Shown: positions 1 through 6,877 of the stretch, in pieces
Position numbering within the stretch: the stretch's first letter is position 1
Layout: every line of letters begins with the position of its first letter
Source of the DNA: Gammaproteobacteria bacterium
GTDB lineage: Bacteria; Pseudomonadota; Gammaproteobacteria; UBA6429; Thiohalophilaceae
Direction of reading: 5' to 3'
NCBI GenBank assembly: GCA_003233255.1
Contig: QILH01000157.1
Coordinates: 1 to 15,861, forward strand
DNA length: 15,861 nucleotides
Made by a program: the position numbers and the translations under genes
The notes under the pieces: generated by a model
Told to the model about the DNA's origin: nothing
The model's input: only the letters and a program-made list of their open reading frames with translations
Databases searched by the model: none

Positions 1-393
1 GAATGGGAACATATGGTGGTCAGAAAAATTGGTGCGACCAATGAGTTGTATCATAAAATAATGGGCAGTGTGGATACCCCAGAAAAATTCGAATCGAAAC
101 GATTAGAGCTAGCTGAACATGTGTGGGAAGGCATGAAGGAAACCGATTCGCGTGAGTGTCGAAACTGTCACGCTTTTAACTCAATGTCCTTGTCGGCTCA
201 GAAAAAGACATCGCAAACAGCCCATAAACGTGCAGTTGAAGAAAACCGGACGTGTATCGATTGCCATATGGGAATCGCACATAAAATTGCCGAGAACTTT
301 GATGCAAGTGGGGAGTTACACAATAAGTTTAGAAAGGAAAAAAGAAATTGCGGCGATTGTCATAAGGGAATGCAGCAGGGAGATGGTTGGTAA
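1..393 (+). CDS. napC: NapC/NirT-family multihaem c-type cytochrome, 3' part only
   Basis: The reading frame is already open at base 1, so the true start and the N-terminal membrane anchor lie outside the window; 130 residues are visible. NapC/NirT proteins are membrane-anchored periplasmic cytochromes that oxidise quinol and pass electrons to periplasmic reductases such as NapAB. Visible support: the stretch RKIGATNELYHKIMG followed by DTPEKFESKRLELAE is typical of NapC. Haem motifs are CRNCH (visible residues 53-57), CIDCH followed by MGIAH (85-89), and an additional CGDCH (117-121) just before the C-terminus. The first two match haem sites 3 and 4 of tetrahaem NapC; the last looks like an extra, fifth site on a short tail. 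The stop is 7 nt before the next gene, which encodes an iron-sulfur protein, so the two are probably one operon. NirT, CymA or TorC-type relatives are alternatives, since the part that separates them is not visible. Confidence 0.85.
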   Translation, partial: EWEHMVVRKIGATNELYHKIMGSVDTPEKFESKRLELAEHVWEGMKETDSRECRNCHAFNSMSLSAQKKTSQTAHKRAVEENRTCIDCHMGIAHKIAENFDASGELHNKFRKEKRNCGDCHKGMQQGDGW

Positions 394-400
394 ATTAATT

Positions 401-997
401 ATGGATCGTAGAGATTTTTTCAGAGCAGGGCTAAAGAAAATCACGAAAACGGTGGTTAACGAAGTCGATGCGCGGGTCAGTAAAAAAGCCAAACGTTATA
501 TACGCCCACCATATGCGATCTCTGAAGTAGAGTTTTTGCTGGCCTGTACGCGCTGTGATGATTGTGTCACGGCATGTCCGCACAAAGTAATATTTAAACT
601 GTCGGCCAGACTTGGTGCCGATGTGGTCGGAACACCGGCGCTGGACTTATTAAGCAAGGGTTGTCATCTATGTGAAGACTGGCCTTGTGTCGCAGCATGC
701 ACCACGGCGGCATTGGATTTTCCAAAGGTAGAAATCGATAAAGATGGAACCGATAATAACGAAGAAGAACTACCCATTCCCCTACCAAGGTTAGCGAAGG
801 CCACGCTGAATGAAAAAACCTGTCTACCGTTTTTAGGGCCGGAGTGTGGTGCTTGTGTCCCTGCCTGTCCGGTTCCCGAGGCCCTAATCTTAAATGCAGA
901 GAAGCCCTATATAATTCCAGATCTATGCGTAGGTTGCGGAATGTGTCGTGAGGCTTGTATCCTGGAGGAAAAGGCAATTTCAATCACGTCGCGGTAA
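401..997 (+). CDS. NapF/NapG-like ferredoxin-type protein with four [4Fe-4S] motifs
   Basis: A 198-residue iron-sulfur protein. I start it at ATG 401, giving MDRRDFFRAG; the frame is open further upstream, but that part overlaps the cytochrome gene and looks non-coding. The N-terminal RRDFF resembles a twin-arginine motif but no clear hydrophobic core follows, so export is doubtful. IRPPYAISEVEFLLACTRC is typical of the NapF/NapG/MauM group. Cysteine clusters: 49/52/55/59 (CxxCxxCxxxC), 88/91/96/100, 141/149/152/156 and 176/179/182/186, enough for four [4Fe-4S] centres. NapF is usually about 160 residues with fewer complete clusters and NapG about 230, so it falls between the two. It follows the NapC-type gene by 7 nt. 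Inferred role: electron transfer or maturation for a periplasmic nitrate reductase; the substrate is not shown by the sequence. Confidence 0.8.
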   Translation: MDRRDFFRAGLKKITKTVVNEVDARVSKKAKRYIRPPYAISEVEFLLACTRCDDCVTACPHKVIFKLSARLGADVVGTPALDLLSKGCHLCEDWPCVAACTTAALDFPKVEIDKDGTDNNEEELPIPLPRLAKATLNEKTCLPFLGPECGACVPACPVPEALILNAEKPYIIPDLCVGCGMCREACILEEKAISITSR

Positions 998-1050
998 TTG
1001 TTAGGTTATGCCTATATATTTTCGGATTTAAATCTATAATGGATAGAATG

Positions 1051-1293
1051 TCAGTGTGGATTAACACCACGATCGATTATTTTATCTTTCATGCTGTTTA
1101 TTTTATCTCGATGTCGCTGATCGTTTTTAGCGTCTACAATATCTTTATATTCTGACCGGGTTGTTTTTCTTTCGTCGTCAGAAAGTTTGTTCCAGTCATT
1201 CTCAGAATAGCCATAATATGGCGTAGCACATGACGTTAGAAATGTAGCTATAGTAAGAAAAAACGTTGAACGGATTATTTTAGTATTTGACAT
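1051..1293 (-). CDS. small hypothetical lipoprotein
   Basis: An 80-residue protein. The frame is open further upstream, but ATG at 1293 is chosen because an AGGGG ribosome-binding site lies 8 nt before it and the protein then opens with a lipoprotein signal: basic MSNTKIIR, a hydrophobic stretch, and lipobox LTSC with the lipidated cysteine at residue 22. The mature part begins ATPYYGYSENDWNKLSDDER and is highly charged and probably helical (many K, D, E, R), with no membrane segment. It should sit on the periplasmic side of the inner or outer membrane. The pattern YYGY..ndW..Ls..eR is one I associate with small uncharacterised proteobacterial lipoproteins; no function is known to me. It is a separate unit downstream of soeC on the same strand, with a possible promoter of its own, and converges with the ferredoxin gene. 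Confidence 0.65.
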   Translation of the reverse strand: MSNTKIIRSTFFLTIATFLTSCATPYYGYSENDWNKLSDDERKTTRSEYKDIVDAKNDQRHRDKINSMKDKIIDRGVNPH

Positions 1294-1312
1294 ATTTTGA
1301 TCCCCTGTCTTT

Positions 1313-1321
1313 ATTGTAGCA
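1313..1321 (-). promoter_or_regulatory. possible extended -10 promoter for the lipoprotein gene
   Basis: On the minus strand this reads TGC followed by TACAAT, an extended -10 element. It lies about 20 nt upstream of the lipoprotein ATG, with the ribosome-binding site between. The -35 region is weak. The start site predicted from it would leave a leader of only about a dozen bases. Confidence 0.35.
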
Positions 1322-1354
1322 TATCCGTCAGAAGGCCAGAAAATTTCGGGCGAG

Positions 1355-1367
1355 GTAAACTGTTTAC
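1355..1367. repeat. palindrome GTAAAC-T-GTTTAC, possible operator
   Basis: Two perfect 6-bp arms are separated by one base. The element lies about 35 bp upstream of the possible lipoprotein -10 element and in the gap after soeC. The position would suit a dimeric regulator binding near -40, but no regulator can be named and chance occurrence is possible. Confidence 0.3.
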
Positions 1368-1439
1368 AGAGAATAATTAACGAGGGAGTAATGATGAGTT
1401 GACTGCCAGAGCGAGGCCAACCCATCGTCGGATAAGAAA

Positions 1440-2417
1440 TTAGATCGTCTGGTAATACAGGTTTTGTGGGTGGTTGGCCTGTGCGAAGAAGAACCAACGT
1501 TCAGCAATTAGTCCAACATACTGAATGATAAAGGCCGCCAGTAACCAACCGCTATCGGCCTGATCCATTCCATACCAAAGTGTTATTAACGGTGCAATGA
1601 AGGTCAGAACGATAAATATCCATTTCATATTTTTCATCATTGTTATAGAGACATGATTGAAGAAGTCACGCGTGTTGACCGCGCCACCCATAAAGCCCAT
1701 TGTTTTTTGTTGTATTTTGGCGTGGCGTACACCCAATGCGGTTTGTATGGTGGATTTGGCTTTAATACGTGAATTGCGCACCAGCGATGCTGCGCGAGTA
1801 ATAAAAGCTGCGACGGTAATAATGATTGCCCAGATGCCAAAGAAACGCATTAATTCAGGCGCGTTTTGATTGGCAAATGCGGTGGCGAGAAGAAAGCCTG
1901 ATGCGGTGCCGAGCAGGGTGTAATTAATTACAGTCAATGGGCTGTGCCACTCCTGTAAAAATTTTAGGCAGGCATAGATCATGCCGGTACACAAAAACAG
2001 GGCAAAGGTGGCGAGTGCGCCGAAGATGCCGACGATCATAGTTAATTGCAAGTTTGCTCCGGCGGCGCTGGTAAACAGTACCGTATCCCAGCCCATGAAT
2101 TGCATGAGGCCGTAGACAAAGACCAGCCCCATTAAAGCGGGCAGAGCGATCACTTCACGTGATAACCACGAGGTGCGCCACATGGCAGCTGAACGCCATG
2201 CGCGTTCGGGGTGGCCGAGATGAAAGAATGAGGCGATCAAACCGCCGATCAATAAGACCAGTACGATCACGGCGCCCATGCCATAGAAGTCGGTGCTATC
2301 CTGGCTGGGTAGGAGTTTTAAAGCCGAATAACTTTGACCGGTAATTAAGGCCAGAAACAAACCCTGGCCGGCTCCGATTAAGGTTGTTAAAAAAATCACA
2401 CTAAATGCTGGGTGCAT
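1440..2417 (-). CDS. soeC: SoeC, DmsC/NrfD-like membrane anchor of sulfite dehydrogenase
   Basis: A 325-residue integral membrane protein and the third gene of the soeABC set. It anchors the SoeAB catalytic part to the cytoplasmic face of the inner membrane and passes electrons from sulfite to quinone. The opening MHPAFSVIFLTTLIGAGQG is characteristic of the DmsC-like anchors of this complex. About eight hydrophobic segments can be seen, with HLGHPERAWRSAAMWRTSWL between two of them; this resembles the conserved loop of DmsC proteins. The length fits the family. ATG 2417 is preceded by GAGGAAA at a good distance. A 105-nt gap separates it from soeB, wider than expected inside an operon. DmsC of DMSO reductase is the alternative family, but the neighbouring catalytic subunit lacks a Tat signal, which favours SoeC. 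Confidence 0.87.
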   Translation of the reverse strand: MHPAFSVIFLTTLIGAGQGLFLALITGQSYSALKLLPSQDSTDFYGMGAVIVLVLLIGGLIASFFHLGHPERAWRSAAMWRTSWLSREVIALPALMGLVFVYGLMQFMGWDTVLFTSAAGANLQLTMIVGIFGALATFALFLCTGMIYACLKFLQEWHSPLTVINYTLLGTASGFLLATAFANQNAPELMRFFGIWAIIITVAAFITRAASLVRNSRIKAKSTIQTALGVRHAKIQQKTMGFMGGAVNTRDFFNHVSITMMKNMKWIFIVLTFIAPLITLWYGMDQADSGWLLAAFIIQYVGLIAERWFFFAQANHPQNLYYQTI

Positions 2418-2522
2418 ACTTGTTTCCTCAATGCATTGTTATTCCCGTACGAGGGGAATTTTTCTTTTCGCCCTTCACATGGGAAATGGAATGACATAGT
2501 ATTATTCGTAAAGTCTATATTG

Positions 2523-3254
2523 TTACCACGAAGTTGAATCATCCAGAGTGGGTGCATCAACCGGTGCGCTTGGTCCACGCTCTTCTTTCTTCAGTGGGTT
2601 ATCCGCACGTTGTAGTTCGTCTTCATGAATGCGCATGCGAGTTTTACGTCGGGGTAAATAATGGTTGGCCGGTTTGGTGCCCCATTCAGGCATCAGTTGA
2701 TAACCGCCTTCCTCACGAATCATGTTTGAGACGTCCGATTCGGAATCATGCACATCGCCAAATAAACGGGCGTTGGTTGGGCAGGCCAGCACGCAGGCGG
2801 GCTTGCGTTCGGACTCGGGCAATTCTTCATCGTAGATTCGATCCACGCACAAGGTGCATTTTTTCATGACCTTCTGTGTTTCGTCGATCTCGCGCGCACC
2901 GTAGGGACAGGCCCACGAACAATATCGACAGCCAATACATTTGTCGTAATCCACTAAGACAATGCCATCTTCTTTGCGTTTGTAACTGGCACCCGTGGGA
3001 CAGACCGGCACGCAGGGAGGATCTTCGCAATGCAGACAACTCTTCGGAAAGTGCAGGGTTTCGGTCGCAGGGAATTCACCAATCTCGTAGGTTTGTACCC
3101 GATTAAAGAAGGTGCCGGTGGGGTCTTTACCGTATGGGTTTTCATCGGTCAGGAAACCGGAGGTACCCGAGGTATTCCATTCCTTACAGGAAGTCACACA
3201 GGCGTGACAGCCTACGCATACATTCAAATCGATGATTAATGCTAATTGTGTCAT
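2523..3254 (-). CDS. soeB: SoeB, iron-sulfur subunit of sulfite dehydrogenase
   Basis: A 243-residue ferredoxin-like protein of the DmsB/PsrB/NrfC type. It relays electrons from the molybdenum subunit to the membrane anchor. Sixteen cysteines fall in four groups: 13/16/19/23 (CVGCHACVTSC), 73/76/81/85 (CLHCEDPPCVPVC), 106/109/112/116 (CIGCRYCSWAC) and 133/136/154/158 (CTLC and CVLAC), enough for four [4Fe-4S] clusters. No signal peptide is present, in line with a cytoplasmic position. The C-terminal tail after about residue 195 is charged and carries no cysteines. ATG 3254 is preceded by AAAGGAAA. It lies 54 nt downstream of soeA, with a strong hairpin in the gap. Confidence 0.9.
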   Translation of the reverse strand: MTQLALIIDLNVCVGCHACVTSCKEWNTSGTSGFLTDENPYGKDPTGTFFNRVQTYEIGEFPATETLHFPKSCLHCEDPPCVPVCPTGASYKRKEDGIVLVDYDKCIGCRYCSWACPYGAREIDETQKVMKKCTLCVDRIYDEELPESERKPACVLACPTNARLFGDVHDSESDVSNMIREEGGYQLMPEWGTKPANHYLPRRKTRMRIHEDELQRADNPLKKEERGPSAPVDAPTLDDSTSW

Positions 3255-3274
3255 ATATTATTTCCTTTAAATGC

Positions 3275-3297
3275 TCCTTCTCCCTGAGGGAGAAGGA
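3275..3297. repeat. perfect hairpin between soeA and soeB
   Basis: A perfect 10-bp inverted repeat (arms TCCTTCTCCC and GGGAGAAGGA) with a 3-nt loop TGA, sitting in the soeA-soeB gap. There is no T-run after it in either direction, so it is not a typical terminator. It could set relative transcript stability or attenuate soeB. Short palindromes with the core CTTCTCCC/GGGAGAAG occur as dispersed copies in many gammaproteobacteria (from memory), so it may be one of these. Confidence 0.75.
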
Positions 3298-3308
3298 ACG
3301 CTTATTAA

Positions 3309-6212
3309 TTACTTACCTGATCCTTTCTTAAACAAACCCGCAAAGTAACCAAGGGCCTTTTTAGTTTTGCCGGTGCCCGGTAACGCTGGCATCGCATCAA
3401 ACTGCGGATAAGTCGTCTTGTCTTCATCTTCCGCAGCTGGATAAATGCGTACACGCACATCATACCAACCCGCCTGTCCGGTAATCGGATCCGAGTTAGA
3501 GATATGTTCACCGGCATCGTGCGCTGGCAGCTCTTCGCTGATCACATGATTTAACAGGAAACCTTTTTCAGATTCATTGGCGTCTTTATCCAGTCGCCAT
3601 GCGCCTTTCGATTTACCGATCGCATTCCAGGTCCAGACCGTACCGGGTTCAACGGCTTCACTATAGCGACACAGGCAACGAACCTTGCCGTGCATCGACT
3701 CGGCCCACATCCAGCCGCCATCTTTAATGCCCTGTGCCTGAGCGGTTTTAGGATGCACATGCATAAAGTTATAGGTATGGATCTGACGTAACCAGGCATT
3801 TTGTGAATCCCAGGAGTGATACATCGCCATCGGGCGTTGGGTCACGGCGTTTAACGGATAAGTGTGTTTATCCGTAAAGTGTGATTCCAGTGGCTCAAAA
3901 TAAAACGGTAAGGGATCGAAATAGGTTTCGACGCGTTTACGTAAATGATCCGGTGGCTGTTTGCCATCGGTCTTGCCCTGTGCAGCGAGACGAAACTTCA
4001 TTAAAATTTCAGAATACACATGAATATTAATCGGCTCGGCATAACGTAACAGGCGATGTTCCTGTGCCCAGTTCAGATAACCGCGGTTCCAGTTACGCAT
4101 GTATTGAAACGACTTGGGCATCTCATATTGAAACACACAGTTGTTCTTTTCATACATCTCCCACTGATTCGGGTTGGGTTCACCCTTCATGAATTTCTCG
4201 CCACCCTTACCGCGCCAGCCGGCGAGGAAGCCAATGCCCGAACCGGGATCAGTTTCATAATTGATTACAAAGTCGGGGTAGTCGCGGAATTTGCGCGTGC
4301 CATCTTCCGCGGTAAAGGCCGGCAGTTTTAAGCGCGAGGCTAATTCAACCAGTACATCCTGGAAGGGTTTGCATTCGCCGGTGGGGGGGACAACCGGTAC
4401 ACGTACTGAATCCACCGGGCCGTCGAATTCCGAAATGGGGCGATCCAGCATACTCATCACATCGTGACGTTCGAGGTAGGTGGTATCCGGTAATACTAAA
4501 TCGGCGTAGGCGACCATCTCTGATTGAAATGCGTCGCATACTATTAAATAGGGGATCTTGTATTCACCGTTGTCGTCTTTATCGTTCAACATGTCGCGCA
4601 CGTTGGCGGTGTTCATGGTGGAGTTCCAGGCCATGTTGGACATAAAGATCAACAGCGTATCGATCGCATACGGATCCTGACGCCAGGCATTGGTGATCGC
4701 ATTTTGCATCAGGCCATGCGCCGCGAGTGGAAACTCCCACGAAAAGGCCTTATCAATGCGCACTGGTTTATTGTCTTTATCAACGAACAGATCATTCGGA
4801 TCCGCAGGCCAGCCCAGTGGCATACCATTTAAGGGTGTGTTGGGTTGCACATCGTCCGGCGATTTCGGTGACTTCGCACAGGGCGGAATCGGCCGTGGGA
4901 ACGGCGCCTTGTGGCGAAAACCTCCGGGTCGATCAATAGTGCCCAAGATGGTCATTAAAATAGACAGGGCACGAATGGTCTGGAAACCGTTTGAATGTGC
5001 CGCCAGTCCGCGCATGGCATGGAAGGCCACCGGGTTACCGGTTACGGTATCGTGATCCTTGCCCCAGACATCGGTCCAGGCGATCGGCAGTTCGATCTTT
5101 TCATCGCGGGCGGTGATGCCCATCTCATGCGCGAGGCGTTTGATGGTTTCGGTTGGGATACCGGTGACTTCGGAGGCCCACTCGGGGGTGTAATCTTCGA
5201 CGCGTTCTTTTAATAACTGGAAGGCCGGTTTGGCGTCGCGGCCATCAGCTAACTTGAAATCGCCTAACAAATAAGGATCGGCGTCTTCGGTGCGGGCGTG
5301 TACGGCCTTATCAGTATTTCGATCCCACCAAACCCGATCTTGTGGATCGAAACAATCCGGGTCACGCGGAATATCAGTACGCGCAAACAGACCAAAGTCA
5401 TCGCTGTCTTCATCGGTGCTGACAAGCTCAGCGGAGTTGGTGTACTGCACTAAAAAATCACGATCGTACAGACCGGTGCGAATCAGTTCATGAATAATCG
5501 CCAGCAGTAAGGCGCCATCGGTACCGGGTTTAATCGGGACCCACTCATCGGCAATCGCCGAATAACCGGTGCGGATCGGGTTAACCGAGATAAAACGGCC
5601 GCCATTGCGTTTGAATTTCGACAGGGCCATTTTCATCGGATTTGAATGATGATCTTCGGCGGTACCGATCATGATAAATAGCTTGGCGCGATCCAGATCC
5701 GGGCCACCAAATTCCCAGAACGAGCCGCCGATGGTGTAGATCATGCCGGCGGCCATGTTGACCGAACAAAAACCGCCGTGGGCGGCGTAGTTGGGCGTGC
5801 CGAATTGCTTGGCAAACAGGCCCGTCAGTGCCTGCATCTGATCGCGGCCGGTGAACAGCGCGAATTTTTTCGGGTCGGTGGCGCGTATATCCGCGAGCCG
5901 CTCTTCCATAATGCCGTAGGCCTCATCCCATGAGATCTCCTCGAATTCCGCATCGCCACGATTGCTACCTTCCTTGCGTCGTAAAGGTTTGGTCAGGCGC
6001 GCAGGTGAATACTGTTTCATGATGCCCGAGGCCCCCTTGGCGCAGATAACCCCTTTGTTTAAAGGATGATCAGGGTTGCCCTGGATATAACGAATCTCAC
6101 CATCCCTGAGTGTTACCCGGATTCCACAGCGACACGCGCACATATAACAGGTGGTATTTTTGGTTTCGATGCGCCCTTCGGGCTTTTGCAATGGGTCGTG
6201 AACGACGGCCAT
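3309..6212 (-). CDS. soeA: SoeA, molybdopterin catalytic subunit of cytoplasmic sulfite dehydrogenase
   Basis: A 967-residue member of the DMSO reductase (complex iron-sulfur molybdoenzyme) superfamily. SoeA oxidises sulfite to sulfate in the cytoplasm with bis-MGD molybdenum. The N-terminus, MAVVHDPLQKPEGRIETKNT, has no Tat signal, unlike periplasmic PhsA, PsrA or DmsA. It is followed by the [4Fe-4S] site C22-x2-C25-x3-C29-x27-C57. HGGFCSVNMA supplies the likely molybdenum ligand, Cys149. LPDTTYLERHDVMS and a C-terminal molybdopterin dinucleotide-binding region (HPKTAQAQGIKDGGWM) fit the fold. The length is as expected for SoeA. ATG 6212 is preceded by GAGGT. It is first of soeA-soeB-soeC and is transcribed away from the dead qmo locus. 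A polysulfide or thiosulfate reductase-type enzyme is the alternative; gene order, the missing Tat signal and the N-terminus favour SoeA. Confidence 0.9.
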   Translation of the reverse strand: MAVVHDPLQKPEGRIETKNTTCYMCACRCGIRVTLRDGEIRYIQGNPDHPLNKGVICAKGASGIMKQYSPARLTKPLRRKEGSNRGDAEFEEISWDEAYGIMEERLADIRATDPKKFALFTGRDQMQALTGLFAKQFGTPNYAAHGGFCSVNMAAGMIYTIGGSFWEFGGPDLDRAKLFIMIGTAEDHHSNPMKMALSKFKRNGGRFISVNPIRTGYSAIADEWVPIKPGTDGALLLAIIHELIRTGLYDRDFLVQYTNSAELVSTDEDSDDFGLFARTDIPRDPDCFDPQDRVWWDRNTDKAVHARTEDADPYLLGDFKLADGRDAKPAFQLLKERVEDYTPEWASEVTGIPTETIKRLAHEMGITARDEKIELPIAWTDVWGKDHDTVTGNPVAFHAMRGLAAHSNGFQTIRALSILMTILGTIDRPGGFRHKAPFPRPIPPCAKSPKSPDDVQPNTPLNGMPLGWPADPNDLFVDKDNKPVRIDKAFSWEFPLAAHGLMQNAITNAWRQDPYAIDTLLIFMSNMAWNSTMNTANVRDMLNDKDDNGEYKIPYLIVCDAFQSEMVAYADLVLPDTTYLERHDVMSMLDRPISEFDGPVDSVRVPVVPPTGECKPFQDVLVELASRLKLPAFTAEDGTRKFRDYPDFVINYETDPGSGIGFLAGWRGKGGEKFMKGEPNPNQWEMYEKNNCVFQYEMPKSFQYMRNWNRGYLNWAQEHRLLRYAEPINIHVYSEILMKFRLAAQGKTDGKQPPDHLRKRVETYFDPLPFYFEPLESHFTDKHTYPLNAVTQRPMAMYHSWDSQNAWLRQIHTYNFMHVHPKTAQAQGIKDGGWMWAESMHGKVRCLCRYSEAVEPGTVWTWNAIGKSKGAWRLDKDANESEKGFLLNHVISEELPAHDAGEHISNSDPITGQAGWYDVRVRIYPAAEDEDKTTYPQFDAMPALPGTGKTKKALGYFAGLFKKGSGK

Positions 6213-6236
6213 AGTTACCTCAACTTTTTGTTAACC

Positions 6237-6262
6237 ACAATGATTGCATTGGCATTCATTGT
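6237..6262. repeat. inverted repeat just upstream of soeA
   Basis: Arms ACAATGA (6237-6243) and TCATTGT (6256-6262) are separated by 12 bases, 25 to 50 nt ahead of the soeA start. It is either a hairpin in the leader or an operator for a dimeric regulator. The short arms mean chance cannot be excluded. Confidence 0.35.
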
Positions 6263-6487
6263 TGGGAATTATTTATTTTGACGCCCAAAAGAGACGGTTC
6301 CGTGCATACAAAAATTTAGCGAATCGGACTATAGAACCCCTAAGTATATAAGGAAATACTAATAAAGTAATATATATATGGTTTTTATGCCCCCACCGGC
6401 TTGGTTGTGCAGTGAATTATCGGCTCGAGTCGAAGGGTGCTGAATGCAAATATAGACTAAAAATCTTATATGCAAGGGGTAGTCGCG

Positions 6488-6527
6488 ATTTTACTGTTTA
6501 TGATGTGGATTGAAAAGGCAGTAAAAT
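6488..6527. repeat. 9-bp inverted repeat in the soeA-qmoA intergenic region
   Basis: ATTTTACTG at 6488-6496 pairs exactly with CAGTAAAAT at 6519-6527 across a 22-nt spacer. It is too widely spaced for a tight terminator. It could be an operator pair or a relic. Confidence 0.3.
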
Positions 6528-6712
6528 TTTACCGATGAGAGCAAGTGCATGGATAACGAAAGAACAAGGCAGGAGCCGGGTTGAAATCAAAAATAAAATT
6601 CCCTTATGTGTTGGTCAATATTACTGACTTGTTTTTGCGCGCTGATACGTCAATGTAGCGCCGCCTGAAGGGTTTATTGCGAGTATTTAAATCCTGAAGG
6701 GGGCTAAAACTA

Positions 6713-6744
6713 TTGCATACCTGGTTCGCGAACCTGTGTACAAT
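6713..6744 (+). promoter_or_regulatory. candidate promoter with internal palindromic operator, former qmo promoter
   Basis: TTGCAT (6713-6718) and TACAAT (6739-6744) resemble -35 and -10 boxes, but the spacer is 20 nt, longer than ideal. Inside the spacer is the perfect 12-bp palindrome GGTTCGCGAACC (6723-6734). A regulator bound there could block transcription or reshape an overlong spacer. A second -10-like TATAAT lies at 6780-6785. The promoter assignment is a guess from motifs; the palindrome is certain. Confidence 0.4.
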
Positions 6745-6864
6745 AACGGCCCGAAATACAGTGGCTTATATAAAAACTGTATAATATTTAACCTTATTTA
6801 TCTTTATACTATTATATAGGGCAATCCATCATGGAGCGCTTTGTGTAAATCGACATCCGAATTT

Positions 6865-6870
6865 AGGAGG
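6865..6870 (+). promoter_or_regulatory. orphaned ribosome-binding site of qmoA
   Basis: A perfect AGGAGG lies 7 nt before AAG 6878-6880, in the place where an ATG is expected. The downstream codons in that frame read AEIVATNETL, a plausible QmoA N-terminus, so the site marks the ancestral start although the start codon itself is gone. Confidence 0.75.
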
Positions 6871-6877
6871 CCCGTCG

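Larger units (their letters stand above)
6213..6877. other. gene-free region between soeA and the qmoA remnant
   Basis: About 665 bases with no convincing gene on either strand; stop codons are frequent in all frames and I see no recognisable piece of aprA, aprB or aprM. It must hold the soeABC promoter (leftward) and probably the former qmo promoter (rightward). It contains inverted repeats at 6237-6262 and 6488-6527, a palindrome at 6723-6734, an AT-rich block around 6340-6380, and a direct repeat CCTGAAGGG at about 6664 and 6693. Confidence 0.6.

Noticed and set aside
955..1155. Plus-strand 66-residue hydrophobic ORF
   Set aside because: It overlaps the ferredoxin gene end and the lipoprotein gene on the other strand; its hydrophobicity comes from AT-rich DNA, and no ribosome-binding site is clear.
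2418..2522. Hairpin TTCCC/GGGAA in the soeB-soeC gap as a terminator
   Set aside because: The stem is only 5 bp, and the T-run is on the wrong strand for the soe genes.
4056..4331. Several plus-strand ORFs within soeA
   Set aside because: They lie opposite a fully conserved molybdoenzyme gene and match no family.
6831..6848. ATG at 6831 as the qmoA start
   Set aside because: It reads MERFV then stops at 6846-6848, is out of frame with VVGGG and has no ribosome-binding site; AGGAGG before 6878 is the better ancestral start site.
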